Positions 1-4,891 of a DNA stretch of 8,216 bases are shown one piece after another. The notes under the pieces were generated by a model, which had not been told where the DNA came from, ran no database searches, and was given only the letters and a program-made list of their open reading frames with translations. The stretch is taken from NCBI GenBank assembly GCA_025966295.1, contig JAOPVD010000288.1:1-8216 (forward strand), written 5' to 3'. The stretch comes from Frankiales bacterium (GTDB lineage: Bacteria > Actinomycetota > Actinomycetes > Mycobacteriales > SCTD01). Position numbers and translations under genes: made by a program. Within the stretch, counting starts at the first letter, position 1. The number at the start of each line of letters is the position of its first letter.

Positions 1-334
1 CGGCGCCGAGCAGCCGCACGTCGGTGAGGGCCTCACCGCGCCGGACGGGCCCGGCCCCCGCCCGGCCGACGGCGCGGGCGGTGGCGGGGAGCACGCCCTG
101 CGGCACGACGGAGCGCGGCAGCGCGACGACGACCACGTCGGCGGCGACCAAGGGCGTGCCGGGGGCCAGGTCCCGGGCGGCCGCCAGCACCGGCACGGTG
201 GCGGTCGGCGGCGGAGCCACCAGCGGGAGCGCAGCCGCGACGGCCGCCGCGACCAGGCCGGCGGCGAGCAGCGCCCGGTGCCGGCGGACCGCCCGCGCCA
301 GCTCGCGCAGGGCGGCACGCGGGGCGGCGGTCAC
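1..334 (-). CDS. SAF-domain (CpaB/RcpC-like) membrane protein, 3' end cut by window
   Basis: The frame begins with GTG at 334 and runs off the left edge after about 111 codons, so the C-terminus is missing. The product has a basic, amphipathic N-terminus (residues 1-20), one hydrophobic Ala/Leu/Val segment (about 21-40), a proline turn, then an SAF-type domain from about residue 46. That domain has the typical pattern A-x-R-D-L-x-x-G-x-x-L-x-x-x-D followed by P-x-x-x-x-P-x-G. In known relatives such a domain behind one membrane anchor is found in CpaB/RcpC Flp-pilus assembly proteins and in many actinobacterial proteins of unknown role. The GTG overlaps the stop of the MTA phosphorylase gene (GTGA), which supports co-transcription and translational coupling. 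The role is inferred from the domain only. Whether a pilus locus follows cannot be seen. Confidence 0.75.
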   Translation of the reverse strand, partial: MTAAPRAALRELARAVRRHRALLAAGLVAAAVAAALPLVAPPPTATVPVLAAARDLAPGTPLVAADVVVVALPRSVVPQGVLPATARAVGRAGAGPVRRGEALTDVRLLGA

Positions 335-1131
335 GGCAGCACGAGGTCGTGGTCGATGCCGTCCAGGGCGGACCCGCACGGGCAGCTGCGGTCGACGGGC
401 AGGCCCTCCACCACGTCGTACAGCAGGGTGCGGAGCTGGGCGGTGCGCTCGCCGAAGACCCGGAAGACCTCCTCCTGGGTGACCTCCTGGCCGCTCGCGA
501 CGCCGGCGTCGAGGTCGGTGACCAGGGCGATCGCGGTGTAGCAGAGCGCCAGCTCGCGGGCCAGGACGGCCTCCGGGTGCCCGGTCATGTTGATGACCGA
601 CCAGCCCTGTCGGGCACACCACTGCGACTCGGCGCGGGTCGAGAAGCGCGGGCCCTCGATCACCACCATCGTGCCGCCGTCGGCCACCCGCCAGCCGTGC
701 GCGCCGGCGCGGGCCACTGTCACCGCGCGGCCGGCCGGGCAGTACGGGTCGGCGAACGACACGTGCACGGCACCGGTGTCGTGGAAGGTCTGCGCCCGGC
801 CGCTGGTGCGGTCGACGAGCTGGTCCGGCACCACCAGGTCGCCGGGGGACTGGTCGGCCTGCAGGCCACCGACCGCGCACGGCGCCAGCACCTGCCGGAC
901 CCCGATCGCGCGGAGCGCCCAGAGGTTGGCGCGGTAGGGGATCCGGTGCGGCGGGAAGCGGTGGTCGGTGCCGTGCCGGGGCACGAAAGCGACCCGGCGA
1001 CCCGCGACGGAGCCGACCACGAGCGGGTCCGACGGCGCGCCGTACGGGGTGTCGACGTGGACCTCTTCGGCGTCGTCGAGGAAGGCGTACAGGCCCGATC
1101 CGCCGATGACGCCGATCTGTGCGCTGGTCAT
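331..1131 (-). CDS. mtnP: S-methyl-5'-thioadenosine phosphorylase
   Basis: A 266-aa cytosolic protein of the purine phosphorylase (PNP/MTAP) trimeric family. It should split methylthioadenosine with phosphate into adenine and 5-methylthioribose 1-phosphate, in methionine and purine salvage. Visible motifs are IGGSGLY (9-15), PRHGTDH (51-57, phosphate and ribose site), DRT (107-109), EGPRFSTRAE (159-168) and NMTGHPEA (181-188). The TDLD motif (205-208) matches the two Asp residues that give MTAPs their 6-aminopurine preference over PNPs, so adenine-type substrates are likely. Length is normal. A C-terminal CPC motif (250-252) resembles the CxC of some thermostable archaeal MTAPs. ATG at 1131 has no good Shine-Dalgarno, but TAGGTT ends six bases before it, as in leaderless promoters. 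The downstream SAF gene overlaps it by 4 bp. Confidence 0.93.
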   Translation of the reverse strand: MTSAQIGVIGGSGLYAFLDDAEEVHVDTPYGAPSDPLVVGSVAGRRVAFVPRHGTDHRFPPHRIPYRANLWALRAIGVRQVLAPCAVGGLQADQSPGDLVVPDQLVDRTSGRAQTFHDTGAVHVSFADPYCPAGRAVTVARAGAHGWRVADGGTMVVIEGPRFSTRAESQWCARQGWSVINMTGHPEAVLARELALCYTAIALVTDLDAGVASGQEVTQEEVFRVFGERTAQLRTLLYDVVEGLPVDRSCPCGSALDGIDHDLVLP

Positions 1132-1137
1132 GCGGGC

Positions 1138-1143
1138 AACCTA
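1138..1143 (-). promoter_or_regulatory. Candidate -10 box for a leaderless mtnP transcript
   Basis: On the minus strand TAGGTT fits the actinobacterial -10 consensus TANNNT and is followed by six bases (GCCCGC) and the ATG at 1131. This is the spacing expected if transcription starts on the A of the start codon. No clear -35 box is seen. The absence of a good Shine-Dalgarno for this ATG fits a leaderless mRNA. Confidence 0.5.
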
Positions 1144-1276
1144 GAGGGGCGCTCCGCCGGGATGGTGCGGGCGTCCACATCGGCGCCGTCCGTCCACAGC
1201 CTGGTGCCGCGTGTCGATGGGACGCCGACGGGAAGGGTGGGGCGCGACCACGCACCTCCGCCGCCGAAGGAGCGCC

Positions 1277-1597
1277 ATGACGACTCCCCTCATCCCTGAC
1301 CCTCCGGACGGCGCCCCGCGCCCACGGGCGACGCGCCTTCGCCGGCTGGGCACCGAGACCAAGGCCGGGTACAAGACGACCGAGTTCCTCGCGTACGTGC
1401 TGGCGGTGATCGCCGTCGCCGTCGCGGCGCAGACCATCGGCGACGACAGCGGCGCGGGACCCGGCGGGGACTACTTCCGCGCGGACAAGGCGCTGTTCTA
1501 CATCACGCTGCTCACCATCGGCTACATGGTCAGCCGTGGGCTCGCCAAGGCCGGGACCCCGGCCGTTGCCGACGACGACCACGAGCACGAGCACTAG
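1277..1597 (+). CDS. Small two-helix membrane protein of unknown function
   Basis: A 106-aa protein. ATG at 1277 is chosen over the upstream in-frame ATG at 1211 because GAAGGAG sits just before it (1266-1272), and because the extra 22 residues would be a low-complexity Arg-rich lead. Layout: a Pro/Arg-rich cytosolic-like N-terminus (1-25), the segment GTETKAGYKTTEF (25-37), a helix at about 38-54, a short Asp/Gly-rich loop (56-67), a second helix at about 72-88, and a tail ending DDDHEHEH (99-106). From memory, small proteins with a K-x-T-T-E-F lead, two helices and a S-R-G-x-A-K-A ending are common and uncharacterised in actinobacteria. The acidic His-rich tail could bind metal, but that is inference. 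It diverges from mtnP and converges on the DUF2267 gene. Confidence 0.85.
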   Translation: MTTPLIPDPPDGAPRPRATRLRRLGTETKAGYKTTEFLAYVLAVIAVAVAAQTIGDDSGAGPGGDYFRADKALFYITLLTIGYMVSRGLAKAGTPAVADDDHEHEH

Positions 1598-1627
1598 GGA
1601 CTCGGGGCGGCACACCCGCGCCGGGCG

Positions 1628-2008
1628 TCAGGGCATCGCGCCGACGAGTTCCCGGTACTCCTGCGGCAGCTGCGACGTGACGTCGTCGAACTCACCAGGC
1701 GTCACGGCCTCGCGGACCGTGTTCAGCACCGCGACCGCACCGGTCCGGGCCGTCTCGGGGTCGACGTGCGCCCGCTCGCTGACCCGCCGGATGAACTCGT
1801 CGACACCGAAGGCCTCGGCAGGCTGGTCCGGCGGACGCAGCAGCGGCTCCTTGAGGGGCTCGGGCAGCTGCGCGGCCAGGTCGTCGGCCTCGCCGGGCGT
1901 GATCCGGTCGGCCAGCGTCTCGAGGGTGGCGCGGGCGATCTGCTCCGCCTGGTCCTTCGGCAGCCCGGCCTTCTCGGCTTCGGTCTTGATGAACGTCGGG
2001 TAGTCCAT
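1628..2008 (-). CDS. DUF2267 family protein
   Basis: A 126-aa soluble, acidic, mostly helical protein beginning MDYPTFIKTEAEKAGL. ATG at 2008 is preceded by GAGGAG with six bases between, which decides the start. The sequence shows an internal twofold repeat: LADRITPGEADDLAAQLP (32-49) matches VREAVTPGEFDDVTSQLP (98-115), each followed by a short helix. The repeated [VI]TPGE-x-DD-[LV]-x-x-QLP signature is that of DUF2267 proteins, which are widespread in actinobacteria and cyanobacteria and often stress-linked, with no known biochemical activity. Length is normal for the family. It is transcribed in the same direction as the FmdB gene but lies 210 bases beyond it, with a GC hairpin between, so it probably has its own promoter. 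I could not identify that promoter with confidence. Confidence 0.88.
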   Translation of the reverse strand: MDYPTFIKTEAEKAGLPKDQAEQIARATLETLADRITPGEADDLAAQLPEPLKEPLLRPPDQPAEAFGVDEFIRRVSERAHVDPETARTGAVAVLNTVREAVTPGEFDDVTSQLPQEYRELVGAMP

Positions 2009-2192
2009 GTCTGGCTCCTCGAGCGACCTCGGGCAGCGCCAGCGGATGGTCGTCGCCCGTGCGTGGGCGGACGCCCGCATCCGCAGCGTCCCGGAAAGCA
2101 GACGGAGTCGCGGGTGCACGCAGGCACCGGGCGACCCGGCTGCGCGGGACCGTCGGTACAAGGAACCGGCCCCGTGCCGGACGCTACGCCGG

Positions 2193-2216
2193 GCCCCGAG
2201 GGGCGGCAAGCGCCGC
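2193..2216 (-). terminator. GC hairpins just after the FmdB stop codon, possible terminator
   Basis: Directly after the FmdB stop, the minus strand can fold GCGGC-GCTT-GCCGC (2203-2216). It can alternatively pair GCCCC with GGGGC (2193-2204), which partly overlaps. No U tract follows, as is common for actinobacterial terminator-like hairpins. It could separate FmdB transcription from the DUF2267 gene, but in such GC-rich DNA short hairpins also arise by chance. Confidence 0.3.
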
Positions 2217-2218
2217 TA

Positions 2219-2521
2219 CTAGGCGGCGGGTGTGCTCGTCGTGGCGGTGCTGCTGGAGGTGCTGCTGGCGGTGCTGCTCTCGGTCTTGGCGGCCGGTGCC
2301 GACTCGGTCTTCTTCTCCGCCGGCTTGTCCGATGCGCTCGACGTCGAGCGGCTGTCGGTCTTGTAGAAGCCGGAGCCCTTGAAGACCACGCCGACCGCGG
2401 AGAAGACCTTGCGGAGCGGCCCCCCACACTTCGGGCACTCGGTGAGGGACGGGTCGCTGAACGACTGGACCGCCTCGAGTTCTTCCCCGCACGCTGTGCA
2501 CGCGTACTGGTAGGTCGGCAC
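2219..2521 (-). CDS. FmdB-family zinc-ribbon protein with disordered tail (Ruc/Rv0991c-like)
   Basis: A 100-aa protein. GTG at 2521 is chosen because AGGAGG (2528-2533) lies six bases upstream and the family begins M-P-T-Y-x-Y-x-C. The upstream ATG at 2542 falls inside the CIRCE-like repeat. An N-terminal zinc ribbon has Cys8-x2-Cys11 and Cys29-x2-Cys32. A conserved segment (about 33-55, with GVVFKGSGFYKTDSR) follows, then a Lys/Glu/Ser/Thr/Ala-rich tail of about 45 residues that looks intrinsically disordered and ends in SSTA-type repeats. The architecture matches M. tuberculosis Rv0991c (Ruc), described as a redox-regulated chaperone with an unstructured C-terminus and belonging to the HrcA heat-shock regulon. 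The CIRCE-like operator upstream fits that. Chaperone function here is inferred from architecture and regulation. The zinc-ribbon family call is secure. Confidence 0.9.
   Translation of the reverse strand: MPTYQYACTACGEELEAVQSFSDPSLTECPKCGGPLRKVFSAVGVVFKGSGFYKTDSRSTSSASDKPAEKKTESAPAAKTESSTASSTSSSTATTSTPAA
2246..2281. repeat. 12-bp tandem repeat, three copies, in the FmdB tail
   Basis: Three consecutive 12-mers read GGTGCTGCTGGA, GGTGCTGCTGGC and GGTGCTGCTCTC on the plus strand. On the coding (minus) strand each keeps frame and encodes a four-residue Ser-Ser-Thr-Ala/Ser-like unit near the C-terminus. The repeat could change copy number by slippage without a frameshift, altering only the length of the disordered tail. 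Confidence 0.7.
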
Positions 2522-2535
2522 TCGGTTCCTCCTGG

Positions 2536-2562
2536 CTGGCACTCACGACGGGCGAGTGCCAA
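2536..2562 (-). promoter_or_regulatory. CIRCE-like operator (HrcA site) upstream of the FmdB gene
   Basis: Read on the minus strand the site is TTGGCACTC, nine bases, GAGTGCCAG. The established CIRCE consensus for the heat-shock repressor HrcA is TTAGCACTC-N9-GAGTGCTAA. Fifteen of 18 arm positions match, the spacer is exactly nine, and two of the three differences are paired so that symmetry is kept (8 of 9 arm pairs complementary). It ends 14 bases before the FmdB GTG, immediately upstream of the Shine-Dalgarno, a usual CIRCE position. HrcA would repress at normal temperature and release on heat shock. The upstream neighbour on the other strand, the dioxygenase-like gene at 2707, starts 144 bases away and could be affected, but that is less likely. 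Confidence 0.85.
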
Positions 2563-2591
2563 GTGTGCGCTACGGCGCGGTGTCGCGTCCA
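2562..2591 (-). promoter_or_regulatory. Candidate promoter for the FmdB gene
   Basis: On the minus strand TGGACG (2586-2591) could be a -35 box and CACACT (2562-2567) a -10 box, 18 bases apart. The -10 box abuts the CIRCE-like repeat, placing the probable transcription start inside its first arm, where a repressor would block RNA polymerase. Both hexamers are poor matches to consensus, so the position rests mainly on the operator. Confidence 0.35.
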
Positions 2592-2706
2592 GCCGTTGCG
2601 GACCGCGACATGTCACAGCGACCTCACAGCGGCGGTGCAGGCGGCTGACGGGCGGGGCGGACACCGTCGGACCGACCACAGGCCACCGAGCACCTCCGGA
2701 GCGCAC

Positions 2707-3564
2707 ATGCACGAGCACGACGAGACCGACCACGTCGACGGCGGGATCGACCACGACCTGCCGCGCGTGCTCTCCCGGCGCAAGGCGCTGGGCGGGCTGC
2801 TCGGGACGGCCAGCCTGGCGTTCCTGGCCGGCTGCGGCTCGGGCGGCAGCACCGCCACCGCCAGCAGCACGGCGACCCAGCCGCGGGGCGGCCCCGGCGG
2901 CGCACCGCCCGGCGGCGCGAGCAACGTCACGGTGGCGGCCGGCGAGATCCCCGAGGAGACGGCCGGCCCGTACCCCGGCGACGGCTCCAACGGCGCCAAC
3001 GTGCTCACCGAGAGCGGCATCGTGCGCCGCGACATCCGGTCCTCGATCGCGGGGGCCAGCGGCGTCGCCGCCGGCATCCCGCTCACCATCAAGCTCAAGC
3101 TCCTCGACCTGAGCGGGACCACGAGCACGCCGCTCCAGGGCGGCGCGGTGTACCTGTGGCACTGCGACCGGGACGGCAACTACTCGATGTACTCCCCGGC
3201 CGTCGCGGACGAGAACTACCTGCGGGGCGTGCAGGCCGCCGACAAGGACGGCTTCCTGGCCTTCCAGAGCATCTTCCCCGGTTGCTACGCGGGTCGCTGG
3301 CCGCACCTGCACTTCGAGGTCTACGCCAGCGTCGCCAAGGCCACCTCGTCGGCCAACAAGATGCGCACCTCGCAGATCGCGCTGCCCAAGGACGTCTGCG
3401 CCAAGGTCTACGCCACCAGCGGCTACGAGCAGAGCGTGGGCAATCTCGGCCAGCTCTCGCTCGATGGGGACAACATCTTCAGCGACGGGTACTCGCTGCA
3501 GCTGGCGAAGCTGTCCGGCAGCAACGCCCAGGGCTGGACCGCTGAGCTGACGGTGCCGGTCTAA
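2707..3564 (+). CDS. Tat-exported lipoprotein of the intradiol ring-cleavage dioxygenase family
   Basis: A 285-aa protein. ATG at 2707 follows GGAG (2698-2701). The N-terminus is acidic and His-rich (2-18). It is followed by a twin-arginine signal SRRKALGG (23-30), a hydrophobic stretch and a lipobox LAGC (40-43), so Cys43 is the probable lipidated residue after Tat export. A low-complexity Ser/Thr/Gly/Pro linker (44-75) precedes the beta-rich catalytic domain (about 76-285). The Fe(III) ligands of intradiol dioxygenases are visible as Tyr159 (WHCDRDGNY), Tyr194 (PGCYAGR), His200 and His202 (HLH). The R-G-x-Q (173-176) and F-x-S-I-F-P-G region is also typical. Known cytosolic relatives cleave catechol or protocatechuate between the hydroxyls. 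The substrate of this surface-anchored type is unknown. The last residues overlap the convergent 67-aa gene by 4 bp. Confidence 0.9.
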   Translation: MHEHDETDHVDGGIDHDLPRVLSRRKALGGLLGTASLAFLAGCGSGGSTATASSTATQPRGGPGGAPPGGASNVTVAAGEIPEETAGPYPGDGSNGANVLTESGIVRRDIRSSIAGASGVAAGIPLTIKLKLLDLSGTTSTPLQGGAVYLWHCDRDGNYSMYSPAVADENYLRGVQAADKDGFLAFQSIFPGCYAGRWPHLHFEVYASVAKATSSANKMRTSQIALPKDVCAKVYATSGYEQSVGNLGQLSLDGDNIFSDGYSLQLAKLSGSNAQGWTAELTVPV

Positions 3565-3764
3565 CCGGACGTGTCGTCCGTGGTGGCCAGCAGCGGTGAC
3601 GTCGGGAAGAACCCGACGTGGATGAGGTCGGCCAGCGCCACCACCGCGCCGGCCGTCTCCTCCGCCCGCACCGCCATGTCCTCGGTGTTCACCCGGAGCA
3701 GGTTGGACGCCGCCAGCAGCGCGGTCCGCCGATCGTCGTACGCCTCGTGCAGGTCGGCTGCCAT
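3561..3764 (-). CDS. Small protein of unknown function (67 aa)
   Basis: I do not recognise this product. It starts MAADLHEAYDDRRTALLAAS, is predicted mostly helical with an amphipathic, acidic N-terminal half, then has a hydrophobic stretch (VVALADLIHVGFF, about 41-53) and a Ser/Thr/Asp-rich end. No Cys and no clear motif are present. It is likely a real gene. AGAGGAG (3771-3777) lies six bases before the ATG, the frame is compact, and its stop overlaps the stop of the convergent dioxygenase gene by exactly 4 bp (CTAA/TTAG). It lies 63 bases downstream of the thpR gene in the same direction, with a strong hairpin between, so co-transcription would be partial at most. The short hydrophobic stretch is borderline for a membrane helix. 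Confidence 0.65.
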   Translation of the reverse strand: MAADLHEAYDDRRTALLAASNLLRVNTEDMAVRAEETAGAVVALADLIHVGFFPTSPLLATTDDTSG

Positions 3765-3798
3765 CTCGGTCTCCTCTCGCGGGTGCCGGTGCGCCCGG

Positions 3799-3818
3799 CG
3801 CCGGGGCTGTCCCCGGCG
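3799..3818 (-). terminator. Perfect 8-bp GC hairpin downstream of thpR
   Basis: CGCCGGGG (3799-3806) and CCCCGGCG (3811-3818) pair perfectly around a four-base loop, ten bases after the thpR stop codon. There is no U tract, which is common for GC-rich actinobacterial terminators. It would end thpR transcription or attenuate read-through into the 67-aa gene. Its position in the only gap between two same-direction genes supports function. Confidence 0.5.
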
Positions 3819-3827
3819 TGGGCTGGT

Positions 3828-4310
3828 TCAGACCTGCGCAGCGAGCGGCGCCCGGTGCAGCACCTCGTGCTCGGCGGTCCGGCCCAGGTGGCTGCGGACC
3901 AGCTCCACCTCGGTGGCCTCCCAGCCGCTGGAGGCGAAGCCCCGCAGTCCAGCCGGTACGACGAGGCCGTTGCCGCGGGCCAGCGTCAGGTGCGGGCGGA
4001 ACGGTCGCTCCTCGACGACGCCGAGGGCGTCCCGCACGTCCTGCGCGAGCGCCGTCAGCGCGGACAGGTCGCCGGACAGCCCGGTCCACAGCACCCGCCG
4101 ACCGAACGTGCCGCCACCAGCGAGCCCGAGGGCCAGCGGCGCGTGCCGTCGGCCGACGGCCGTCAGCGCCTCGGTGAGCGGAGCGGCGTCCGGGCGTTCG
4201 CCGAGGAAGGCCAGCGTCAGGTGCCACCGGCGGTCCACCGGCCGGCCGAGGGCAGCCGCGAGCTGGGCCCGGACGGCCGCCGGCGGGCGCACGGCCACGA
4301 ACAGCCTCAC
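3828..4310 (-). CDS. thpR: RNA 2',3'-cyclic phosphodiesterase (2H phosphoesterase)
   Basis: A 160-aa soluble protein with the two HxTx signatures of the 2H superfamily: His30-Leu-Thr32 (HLTLAFLG) and His107-Leu-Thr109 (HLTLARG). These are spaced about 77 residues apart in a duplicated fold, with FRPHLTLAR typical of the ThpR/LigT group. Members open 2',3'-cyclic phosphates on RNA ends to 2'-phosphates and can ligate tRNA halves in vitro. The cellular role in bacteria is unsettled. GTG at 4310 is chosen because the family begins M-R-L-F-V-A-x. A longer frame to an ATG at 4421 adds 37 unrelated residues and would overlap the divergent gene. No clear Shine-Dalgarno is present. CAGCGT, a weak -10-like hexamer, ends seven bases before GTG, so a leaderless start is possible. 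Slightly shorter than many relatives (about 180 aa). Confidence 0.9.
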   Translation of the reverse strand: MRLFVAVRPPAAVRAQLAAALGRPVDRRWHLTLAFLGERPDAAPLTEALTAVGRRHAPLALGLAGGGTFGRRVLWTGLSGDLSALTALAQDVRDALGVVEERPFRPHLTLARGNGLVVPAGLRGFASSGWEATEVELVRSHLGRTAEHEVLHRAPLAAQV

Positions 4311-4402
4311 CCCCGCGACGCTGCCACAGACCGCTCGGGTTGGGTGCAGGCCGCAAGGGAAAACCTGGCCGCGACCGGTCTCGCCAACCAGGAGCTGCGG
4401 CC

Positions 4403-4837
4403 ATGACGACGACGACCTCACGACGCCGCACCGCCGGCACCACGACGCGCGGCGCGGGACAGCGCGCCTTCGGCCTGCTCGTGCGCCTGACGGGGCTGGG
4501 GGTGTTGCTGCAGGCGGTGTGGGCCGGGCTGTTCCTGCGCGGCGACACCCGCGACAAGCACTGGGTCGCGGTGCACGGCACCGGCGCCGACGTGACGACG
4601 GTGCTGGCTGGTCTCACCGCCCTGCTCGCCGTGGCGGTGCTGCGGCACCGCCGGGCGGTCGTGGTCGGCAGCGTGCTGCTGGCGGTCGCCACCTTCACCG
4701 AGGCCTTCCTGGGCGGACGGATCACCGAGCAGGGACAGGACGGGCTGACCGCCGTCCACGTGCCGCTCGGCATGCTCGTCATGGGCCTGGCCGTGTGGCT
4801 GTCCGTCCAGGCCGCCCAGCTCCGGCGGAATACTTGA
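4403..4837 (+). CDS. Four-helix integral membrane protein (DUF6220-like), unknown function
   Basis: A 144-aa protein. ATG at 4403 follows AGGAG with eight bases between. After a basic Thr/Arg-rich N-terminus (1-22) there are four predicted membrane segments at about 23-46, 60-80, 85-104 and 117-138. A conserved-looking pattern AG-L-F-L in helix 1, VHGTGADV at the start of helix 2 (His58) and AVHVPLGML at the start of helix 4 (His119) resembles DUF6220-type small membrane proteins, in which paired His residues have a cytochrome-b-like look. The family placement is from memory and tentative, and haem binding is a guess. The stop codon lies within the palindrome before the VOC gene, 54 bases upstream of that start. 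Co-transcription with the VOC gene is possible. It diverges from thpR across 92 bases in which I see no convincing promoter. Confidence 0.8.
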   Translation: MTTTTSRRRTAGTTTRGAGQRAFGLLVRLTGLGVLLQAVWAGLFLRGDTRDKHWVAVHGTGADVTTVLAGLTALLAVAVLRHRRAVVVGSVLLAVATFTEAFLGGRITEQGQDGLTAVHVPLGMLVMGLAVWLSVQAAQLRRNT

Positions 4838-4845
4838 ACGCTCAA
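4834..4845. promoter_or_regulatory. TTGA-N4-TCAA palindrome, candidate operator for the VOC gene
   Basis: TTGAACGCTCAA is a near-palindrome (10 of 12 positions symmetric) that starts at the stop codon of the membrane-protein gene, 46 bases before the VOC ATG. TTGAAC (4834-4839) also serves as a plausible -35 box, with CACAGT (4858-4863) as a weak -10 box after 18 bases. It is among the few AT-richer spots of this region. Sites of the form TTGAxCGxTCAA are frequent targets of TetR-type repressors, but no regulator gene is visible here. Confidence 0.4.
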
Positions 4846-4891
4846 TCAACGTTGTGGCACAGTGACAGCCACCACGACCAGGGAGCACCCG

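Noticed and set aside
1211..1276. Upstream ATG at 1211 as the start of the small membrane protein
   Set aside because: The extra residues are Arg-rich with no ribosome site, while GAAGGAG lies directly before ATG 1277.
2009..2218. Searched the 210-base gap between the FmdB and DUF2267 genes for a tRNA, small RNA or riboswitch
   Set aside because: No cloverleaf, T-loop sequence or conserved aptamer element was seen. Only short GC hairpins near the FmdB stop, reported separately.
4311..4402. Possible promoter TTGGGT ... ACCTGG before the four-helix membrane protein
   Set aside because: The -10 hexamer does not fit TANNNT, and the only support is the expected position in a divergent gap.
1723..4845. 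A 1,040-codon open frame on the minus strand
   Set aside because: It crosses the FmdB, dioxygenase, thpR and membrane-protein genes in other frames, is Arg/Pro/Ala-rich without any domain, and is a product of high GC content with few stop codons.
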